From NCBI RefSeq assembly GCF_000372725.1, contig NW_005201493.1, positions 321,706-385,705 on the forward strand: a DNA stretch of 64,000 bases, given 5' to 3'. The position numbers and the translations under genes are program-made. Below, piece by piece: positions 26,399-33,376 of the stretch (position 1 is the stretch's first letter; every line of letters begins with the position of its first letter). The notes under the pieces are model-generated. The model had not been told where the DNA came from and made no database searches. It saw nothing but the letters and a program-made list of their open reading frames with translations. This stretch comes from Emiliania huxleyi CCMP1516 (Eukaryota; Haptophyta; Isochrysidales; Noelaerhabdaceae).

Positions 26399-29300
26399 TC
26401 ACGCCTCTTCAGCGCAGCTCTCGATGTCGGCAAGGTTGCTCGCCTGGCTCGCCCGGCGGCGCCGGCCGTAGACGGCGAGCCCAGCCACGGCGGCGAGCGC
26501 CAGCGGAGCTGCGACGGCGGCGCGCGCGTTGCTGCTCCAGGGGGCGGGCGCGGATTCGGCGAGGCGGCGACGGCCGCTCCCGCCGAGGCAGTCCTGGGTG
26601 CAGTATTGAGCGGGGCAGAAGGAGGGCGTCCAGTTGCAGTTGCGGTCACACCAAGCGTCGGTATAGCCGGAATGAAATCCGGTCGACACGCACTGCCCCC
26701 CGCCGGTGCCCGCCGGTGGCGGCGATGGCGGCGGTGGGGGCGGCGAAGGCGGCGGAGGAGGTGAAGGCGGCGGCGGCGATGGCGGCGGGGGCGGCGACGG
26801 CGGCGGAAGAGGTGAAGGCGGCGGCGGCGATGGCGGCGGGGGCGGCGATGGCGGCGGTGGGGGCGGCGAAGGCGGCGGAGGAGGTGAAGGCGGCGGCGGC
26901 GATGGCGGCGGGGGCGGCGACGGCGACGGGGAAGGCGCACCTCCGCCACCTCCACCGCCGCCGCCTCCACCGCTCCCGCCACCGCACCGGCAGCAAGCGG
27001 TGCCGATGATGCTGTGCGCGCAGTAGCCGCACATCATTTCAAAGGGCCACCCGGGGCAGCTCGACGCGCCGAGCGCGGCGCAGGAGGTCGAGGACCAACC
27101 TTCGGTCAGCGGCATGTCAACGCACTGCCCGCCGCCGTTGCCCGCCGGTGGCGGCGACGGCGGCGGGGGTGGCGATGGCGGCGGGGGTGGCGACGGCGAC
27201 GGCGGAGGAGGGTCGGAAATAGCGCCGGGCGGTGGCGAGGGCGGCGGCGGCGGAGGCGAGGGCGGCGGCGGCGGCGAGGGCGGCGGCGGCGGCGAGGGCG
27301 GCGGCGGCGGCGAGGGCGGCGGCGGCGGCGAGGGCGGTGGCGAGGTCGCGCCACCGCCTCCTCCGCCGCCTCCTCCGCCTCCTCCGCCCCCCGCGGCCCA
27401 CGCGCTGTTCGCGGCGGAGAGCAGGTCCGCGTCCTTGTCGTCGGATGCCTCCCACCACATCATCCCGGCGAAGCCCTTCTCCTTTGCGTACGCCGCCTTG
27501 ATGGCGATCGACTGCTCGTCGTCAAAGGAGACGAACGAGGCCGGGCTGGAGCGGTAGTAGAATGGCACCTTGCTCGCCGCGTTCCACCCCTTCGTCCAGG
27601 CGGGGTTGCCGTCGTAGCTCGCCTTGATGTCGTAGTACGAGACGAGACCCTCCTCGTACGTGCCGCTGACGGGGCTGCCCGCGCCGTTCTCGCCCGGCGC
27701 CTGTGCGTACTCCTGGTTGGCGCCAAGCCAGCCGCGGCCGTACGCGGGCAGCCCGAGCACAAGCTTGCTCGGCGCGACGTCCTCGAGCCACAGCTGGACG
27801 CCCCAGTCGATGTTGAACTCGGGCGCGCCGCCGGCGGCGGTGCCGTCCGGGTCCTCAAAGAGCGGCGCGTTGTGAGCGACGAAGGGCAGCCAGGCGCCGT
27901 TGTAGTCGTACGACATGAGGTTGATGGCGTCGAGGACCTCGCCAAGCTCGGCGCGCGGCGCGACGCCAGAGACGCGCGGGTTCATCCCCATGGCGATCGT
28001 GAGCTCCTTGTGCTTCGAGGGCGACCGCTCGTCCATCGCCGCGCGCAGCTCGCGCAGCAGCAGCACGTAGTTGGCCCAGTCGTTGCCGTCCACCTGGTTG
28101 TCCGACTCGCCGCAGCAGGCCGGGTACTCCCAGTCGACGTCGATGCCGTCAAAGTCGTGCTCGGTGAGGAGGTCGACGGCGGAGGCGACGAGCGCGGCGC
28201 GCTTGTCGGCGTCGGCGGCGCAGCCGGAGAAGAACTTGCTCTTCGTCCAGCCGCCGAGCGAGAAGGCGAGGTGCAGGTCGGGGTACTGCTCGTCGCGGAG
28301 AATCCGGAGCGCGCCGACGTTCCCCTTGTGCGGCGAGCTCCAGGTCATGCCCACCTCGGGGTAGACGACGTCAAAGTCGGCGTACGGGTCCATCGACGCG
28401 ACGGCGCAGCCGCTCGTCACGTCGAAGAAGGCGTAGTGCACGTGCGTGATCTTGTCGAGGTGGAGGTCGCTGGGCTTGAAGGGGATGCGGTTGCCGTACT
28501 GGTAGATGCCCCAGCTGGAGAAGTATTGCACCACCCGAGGCGGCGTCCCGCCGCCGCCGCCGCCGCCGCCGCCGTCGCCGCCTGGTGGTGGCTTCGGCGA
28601 GGGCGGCGGCGGCGAAGGCGGCGGCGGGGAAGTCGCACCCCCGCCGCCGCCGCCGCCTCCGCCACCCTCAATGGTCATGCCGGCGGCGAGGAACTCGGAG
28701 ATGATGAAGTCAAAGTTGGAGAGGCGGCCAGCGTTCTCGGCCGGTGTGGCCCCCCAGTAGCCGTTGTTGACCACGCCGCCCGTGCCTGACGCGAAGTCGG
28801 CGCCCGCCACGACCGACGCAGCCCGATTGAAGCCCGACTCGACGAACTTTCGGAGGGACTCGTCAAAGGTCGCCGCCTCGGCCTCCAGCCCGTACCCCTG
28901 CACGTTGTTCGCCCAGTAGAAGATCGCGCCGAGCCACTTGGCGTCGTCGTTCTGGCAGATGGCCTCGGGGTTGGTGCAGAGGTCGATGCCGCTCAGCGAG
29001 GGCACCTGGGAGAAGACCTCGCGCTGCAGGAGGCCGTAGTTGTTTGGGCCCGTCGTCTGGATGGCGCCGCGGCCCCACCAGCAGCACTTCTCGGTGCCCG
29101 TGCCTGGCTCGCACTTGAGCGGTCCGGGAGCCCACGACGCCCACGTCTCGGCAGTCATGGTCATCTGCGGATCGACGTAGCACGCCCACGGCTGGTCGTT
29201 GAGGGAGTGGTAGAGCTCGCCGTCGGAGCGCTGCGTGCACGACGCGGTCGGCGAGGAGGGCGGGTAGTCGTTCTCGTCGCAGGCAGTGAATGGCGCCTCG

Positions 29301-29944
29301 CCGCCGCTCTCCCACATCGCCTGGGCGAGCAGCCCCGCGATGTTGGAGAGGCCGAGGGCGGTGGACATGTCGCCCTCGCCGAGGAAGAGCCGGCGGTCGC
29401 TCTCAAGGTCGTTGAAGGAGCGGAGGGCGTCGCAGAAGCCAGACCACCTGCGCAGCGGAGGCGGCGAATGGGGCGGCGGAGAGGGAGAAAGGCGAGGAGA
29501 GGCGGTGGCGAGTGGTGCGTGGAAGGGGGCGGCGGAGAGGGAGAAGGGCGAGGAGAGGCGGTGGCGAGTGGTTGGTGGATGGGCGCACTTGTAAATCTCG
29601 TTGGAGTCGATCAGGCCGATTTTGCACCCAATCTTGCTCTCGAAAAGGACGGCGTCGATGGCGGCATCCCCTGTGCAGACGGCCGGCGGCTCCTCGCACT
29701 CGGTGACGCAGGTAAGTCGGCCCTCGTCGTTCAGCGAGCAGCACTCGTCTAGGGCGTTGATGTTGGAGCAGTGAGCTGCAGTGCTGCCGAGCCAGCCGGC
29801 GGCCGAGCAGCAGTAGCCGTCGGCGGGCGGAGGCCACGCGGACGAGCACGTCTCCCAGCCGGCGGGCGGGCACTGCGGCGTGGCGGTGACGGCGGATAGG
29901 ATCGCGAGGAGGCTGGCGAGCTTGCTGTGGAGGCTGGCGAGCAT
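26399..29944 (-). CDS. two-domain chitinase, GH19 plus GH18, membrane-anchored
   Basis: Exons 29944-29589 and 29447-26399 (GT-AG intron, CAA|GT...CAG|GTGG) join in frame to 1134 residues. The ATG at 29944 gives a signal peptide (LHSKLASLLAILSAVTATPQ), then a Cys-rich chitin-binding-like segment (about 22-110). A GH19 chitinase domain spans about 119-375: FCDALRSFNDL, AMWESGGEAPFTACDE, CCWWGRGAIQTTGPNNYG. After a Pro/Ser linker a GH18 domain spans about 425-805: VVQYFSSWGIYQYG, the catalytic motif DGIDVDWEYP (about 550), INLMSYDYNGAW and AGMMWWEASDDKDADLL. Long PPPPSP linkers alternate with two small Cys-rich modules. The C-terminus has a hydrophobic stretch (VAAPLALAAVAGLAVYG) followed by RRRR, a likely membrane anchor. 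It probably acts at the cell surface or scales on chitin-like polymers, or is secreted against prey or pathogens. Confidence 0.9.
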   Translation of the reverse strand: MLASLHSKLASLLAILSAVTATPQCPPAGWETCSSAWPPPADGYCCSAAGWLGSTAAHCSNINALDECCSLNDEGRLTCVTECEEPPAVCTGDAAIDAVLFESKIGCKIGLIDSNEIYKCAHPPTTRHRLSSPFSLSAAPFHAPLATASPRLSPSPPPHSPPPLRRWSGFCDALRSFNDLESDRRLFLGEGDMSTALGLSNIAGLLAQAMWESGGEAPFTACDENDYPPSSPTASCTQRSDGELYHSLNDQPWACYVDPQMTMTAETWASWAPGPLKCEPGTGTEKCCWWGRGAIQTTGPNNYGLLQREVFSQVPSLSGIDLCTNPEAICQNDDAKWLGAIFYWANNVQGYGLEAEAATFDESLRKFVESGFNRAASVVAGADFASGTGGVVNNGYWGATPAENAGRLSNFDFIISEFLAAGMTIEGGGGGGGGGGATSPPPPSPPPPSPKPPPGGDGGGGGGGGGTPPRVVQYFSSWGIYQYGNRIPFKPSDLHLDKITHVHYAFFDVTSGCAVASMDPYADFDVVYPEVGMTWSSPHKGNVGALRILRDEQYPDLHLAFSLGGWTKSKFFSGCAADADKRAALVASAVDLLTEHDFDGIDVDWEYPACCGESDNQVDGNDWANYVLLLRELRAAMDERSPSKHKELTIAMGMNPRVSGVAPRAELGEVLDAINLMSYDYNGAWLPFVAHNAPLFEDPDGTAAGGAPEFNIDWGVQLWLEDVAPSKLVLGLPAYGRGWLGANQEYAQAPGENGAGSPVSGTYEEGLVSYYDIKASYDGNPAWTKGWNAASKVPFYYRSSPASFVSFDDEQSIAIKAAYAKEKGFAGMMWWEASDDKDADLLSAANSAWAAGGGGGGGGGGGGGGATSPPPSPPPPPSPPPPPSPPPPPSPPPPPSPPPPPPSPPPGAISDPPPPSPSPPPPPSPPPPPSPPPAGNGGGQCVDMPLTEGWSSTSCAALGASSCPGWPFEMMCGYCAHSIIGTACCRCGGGSGGGGGGGGGGGAPSPSPSPPPPPSPPPPSPPPPPSPPPPPPSPPPPPSPPPPSPLPPPSPPPPPSPPPPSPPPPPSPPPPPPSPPPAGTGGGQCVSTGFHSGYTDAWCDRNCNWTPSFCPAQYCTQDCLGGSGRRRLAESAPAPWSSNARAAVAAPLALAAVAGLAVYGRRRRASQASNLADIESCAEEA

Positions 29945-30299
<355 letters not shown>

Positions 30300-30557
30300 C
30301 AACAAGGCCCACCACCGGCGGCCCCACGACGGCGTCCTCGCCGCCTGGGCGGACGCAATGCGCGCCCCGGCCAACGCGCCGGTCGTGCACGGTGACAAGG
30401 AGAAACCGGATCTCACCCGGCAGTACAATGAGGGGTACAAGACTGACCTCGCAGAACCCCATGCAGGGCCGGGAGGATGCGATGAAGTGAATGAAGTCAA
30501 GCTCTGGACACCCCTCCTCAAGACCTCCTCGACGGGCGTTGGCAACGCCTCGAGTGC
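30300..30557 (+). pseudogene. dispersed coding repeat, N-terminal half, intact frame
   Basis: Encodes NNKAHHRRPHDGVLAAWADA, MRAPANAPVVHGDKEKPDLT, RQYNEGYKTDLAEPHAGPGG and CDEVNEVKLWTPLLKTSSTG, ending VGNASS. It is ~95% identical at the DNA level to 8989-9240, which has a frameshift. The 5' end is lost into the AC microsatellite and the 3' end runs into the GTAGAG repeat. Confidence 0.7.
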
Positions 30558-30716
30558 TGAGGGAGGGTGTAGAGGATGTAGAGTGTAGAGCGCTGTAGAG
30601 CTGTGGAGCTCTACATCCGCCGCGTGACGAGGCGCGTGCGTTGTAGAGCGGTGTAGAGGCGCTCTACAACGTGAAATCTCTACAACAAACTCTACATCTG
30701 CATCAGCGGCGACGAG
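30549..30716 (+). repeat. GTAGAG-rich hairpin repeat
   Basis: Dense in TGTAGAG and its complement. It contains perfect hairpins GTTGTAGAGCG/CGCTCTACAAC (30640-30671) and TGTAGAGCT/AGCTCTACA (about 30593-30614). A diverged inverted relative with TTTAAA in place of GTAGAG is at 32040-32215 (shared GGCGCGTGCGTT core). Confidence 0.7.
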
Positions 30717-30822
30717 GCACGGTCGCTCTCCGACATGAGGCGCGTTGCACTTGCCAGTGCTGCCCTGGCCTTCTGTCTGCCCGCCCAATGGGTGGCAGGT
30801 GCCTCTGCTGCTGTGGCATGCC

Positions 30823-31463
30823 TCACGGCTGCGACTGGCCGGCGCCTCGGCGCGTCAGCTCGGCTTCGCACGCCGTGCCGACGTCGAGCTCGTCGAGCCA
30901 CAGGAGCGGGAGCTCGGCGCCAAAGTCGTCCGTGTAGAAGGTCAGCGCGGGCGAGCACGGGTCCGCCTCGCTATCGACCGACTCACTCTCGACCGGCTCG
31001 CTCCTCTCGGGCTCGCTCCTCGCGGGCTCCGCTGCCGCCTTTTTCGCCGGTGGCTCGGCCGCTGACGGCGATGACGTCCTGACGGTTCTCTTGCGTTTGT
31101 GCAGCCGCTGGCGGCGGTTCTGAAACCACACCTGCGCCATCGAATCGGAGGTTCAGACGCTGTGCGTGGAGCGGGCGGTCCGCTCGCAGCTCGCGCCTGC
31201 ACTTGGCGCGGGTTCAGGTTGCACTCCTCCGCGAGACGTCGAGTGAGGAACGAATCGGGCGTGGTCTTGAGATCGAACGTGGCTTCCAGGATGGCGCGCT
31301 GCTCCGGCTTAAGTGACCTGGTGTAGTGAGGAGGGCGGTGGCATAAGTGATCGACGGTGACGAAGGCGGTGGCGTCGAGGGCGGAGGTGGAGTGGGTGGT
31401 GGCGGAGAGATTGGTGGCGATGAGGCAGTGGCGCAGAGGCGGCGACCTTGTCGATGGCCGCAT
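30823..31463 (-). CDS. homeodomain transcription factor, 2 exons
   Basis: Exons 31463-31197 and 31131-30823 join in frame (191 residues). The homeodomain runs RSLKPEQRAILEATFDLKTT, PDSFLTRRLAEECNLNPRQV, then QVWFQNRRQRLHKRKR. Helix 3 carries the conserved W-F-Q-N-R-R; there is no three-residue TALE insertion. The intron cuts exactly between VQ and VWF in helix 3 and is GC-AG (CAG|GC ... CAG|GTG). The tail after the homeodomain is Ser/Glu-rich (SEPERSEPVESESVDSEAD) and acidic, a plausible activation region. The first 45 residues are uncertain: the ATG at 31463 is simply the first in frame, and a more protein-like frame at 31539-31440 (GFLVGSLVPNGLIISRR) could be a 5' exon. Confidence 0.8.
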
Positions 31464-32376
31464 CGGTTCTCCGGCTGATGATCAGGCCGTTCGGGACAAG
31501 GGAGCCGACTAGGAAGCCGACAGGAGTAAAGGGCACCACGGCTTGCCTTTTGAAACTTCGGAGTTAGCCGCCGATATTGCAACAGCCGCGTCCAAGCCCC
31601 GCAAGGAGAAAAAAGAAATATTCGAGCAACAACTTACGCCTGCGTGTCAGTGATAGTCAGGGCCGTCCATCAGAGCTCTAGTAAGCTCGGAGACACCCCA
31701 TTAGTGCGACTCGACCTCTTTGAGTCACTGCCTTCCCGGCGGGTTGGGAGAGAGATTTTTAGAAGCCAACAAGAAATGTGTCACAGAAAGTGGTTTGGGC
31801 TCGGCAGCTTGTCGACTACCGGCCGGAGCCGGAGTCGGAACCGTAGCCGAGATGGTCGTCGAGGGTGTCGAATATGTTCTTGCGGGTTGGCTGTAGGAGC
31901 AGGCGGACATCGCTTCCAGGGAGGGGGGCGTGCTTCTGCTCACGCCCCCCCCCCCCGGGGAGGGGAGTTCCCCCGTTTTGAAGGCCTTTTCAACAAAATT
32001 TTCAGCAAAAGGGGGTTTTACTTCGGTTTACAACGCGGGGGCATTGTCACGGGGCGGAGTGAAAGCTTTAAGGTTTTACAGGGGTTTAAAACGCACGCGC
32101 CTTGTCCCGCAGGGGATATAGAGCTTTGCAGCTTTAAAGCGCTCCAGAGCGGTTTATTTACAGCTTTTAAAGGGCTTTACCCTTTACATCCTTTACCCCC
32201 TCCCTCAGCTCGAGTGGAGGGTCCCCCCACTGTTTGGTACCACCCCCGGCCCATTTAAAGTCAGGGGGGGCCCCCCCCCCCCCCAGCAGCAGCGCTCTGC
32301 TGCTGGGGGGGTCGGGACCCCCCCCCCCCTAGCAGCAGGGATGACTTTAGATGTGCAGGGGGGGTACCGAGCAATG
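31464..32376. other. non-coding region with decayed repeats and homopolymers
   Basis: Poly-C/poly-G runs (31948-31960, 32265-32335) and a TTTAAA-rich degenerate repeat (32020-32215) related in inverted orientation to the GTAGAG repeat at 30549. No convincing gene. Confidence 0.5.
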
Positions 32377-32836
32377 TGCGGCCGCTCGTGGCGGCACGCC
32401 CGCCTCCGTTGGCCACTCCTACGCCTTCGGCAGCACCGAGGAGAAGGCCCGCCGCGCCTGAACACATGGGCTGCAAGGCGCGCGGGCAGCCCGGCCAACC
32501 CTTCTCCCACAAGACCGGCCACGGCTACGTCAAGGCGCATCGCGGTTTCTACCACGACGCGATCTTTGTCAAGCGCAACAACTTTAACCTGCGGCTCCAC
32601 GAGACGTTCGGCGGCGGCTTCTCGCCCACCGCCGTTCTCAAGGTAGCTGCGCCGCCTCGCGCGCAAGGTCGCGCGCGGCAGCGTCGACCGCACGGCCTAC
32701 TCGCCCAAGTACTCGCTCTCTTTTATGTCCCACCATGGTCCATGCAGAGCGCATCTCTCTCTCTGTTGTGCGAGGCGTGAACCGCGCCATTCGCTCTCAC
32801 CTGGCAACCCTGTCTGCACGTCTCGCGCGCGCGTGA
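32377..32836 (+). pseudogene. dispersed coding repeat, C-terminal half, broken
   Basis: The frame reads RGGTPASVGHSYAFGSTEEK and ARRA, an in-frame TGA, then GCKARGQPGQPFSHKTGHGY, VKAHRGFYHDAIFVKRNNFN and LRLHETFGGGFSPTAVLK. It changes frame to LRRLARKVARGSVDRTAYSP, then changes again to AERISLSVVRGVNRAIRSHL and ATLSARLARA before a TGA at 32834. Homologous to 8367-8732 (minus), with more N-terminal sequence. One stop and two frameshifts make it a pseudogene. Confidence 0.75.
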
Positions 32837-32899
32837 ACAGGGCTCCAGGCCCCAAATGATGTGTGAGTGTTAGAGTTGTTTGGTATTGCTACCCCCCCC

Positions 32900-32908
32900 C
32901 ACCACACA

Positions 32909-32964
<56 letters not shown>
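32900..32964 (+). repeat. (CACG)n microsatellite
   Basis: About sixteen uninterrupted ACGC/CACG tetramers preceded by a poly-C run. Confidence 0.95.
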
Positions 32965-33124
32965 CATGCATACGCAGAGCACGAGCACTTGGAGCACTTG
33001 GAGCGCAGTCATTACCGCAGAATTCTCTCTCTCTCCAATGCTCCAATGGGGATGCACTGACGGTCAAAACAAACTCTCTCTCTCTCTGACGGTCGGCCGT
33101 CAGAAAACACGCCTCCGTGGCTGG

Positions 33125-33330
33125 GGAAAAAAGAAAGAAAACGCACAACCCAAGGGAGGGAGGGATGGGAGGACGGCACGCCGCCACCACACAAGGATTT
33201 TAAGGAGAGGGGTGTGGTGCACTAGCCGTCGCCCACCCTTGGGCGTCCGCCTCTTCCTATCTCTCTTCGCAGTCTCTCTCCGATTCTCTCGCTGCGATCT
33301 TCGTGCCACCTCGCGGTCGCCCCCTTCTCG
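33125..33330 (+). repeat. dispersed upstream repeat A, copy at 33 kb
   Basis: Same order of blocks as at 3533: AAAGAAAGAAAACGC, GGGAGGGAGGGATGGGAGGA, GGATTTTAAGGAGAGGGGTG, TAGCCGTCGCCCACCCTTGG, TCTCTCCGATTCTCTCGCTG and CGTGCCACCTCGCGG. It ends ~50 bp before the ATG at 33377, with an A/T-rich stretch (AAATAAATAAAAAATAAGCC) between. Confidence 0.85.
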
Positions 33331-33376
33331 AAAATAAATAAAAAATAAGCCAGTTTTTTTTCTTTTTTTGCACCTA

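Larger units (their letters stand above)
32837..33376. other. intergenic: tetranucleotide run and repeat A
   Basis: Holds a (CACG)n run at 32900-32964 and a full copy of repeat A at 33125-33330 directly upstream of the dioxygenase start codon. AGTTGTTTGGTATTGCTA at 32872 also occurs at 10876. Confidence 0.6.

Noticed and set aside
27014-28789. Long plus-strand ORF (591 codons) opposite the chitinase gene
   Set aside because: Arg/Gly-rich shadow of a GC-rich gene; the minus strand has clear GH18 and GH19 motifs.
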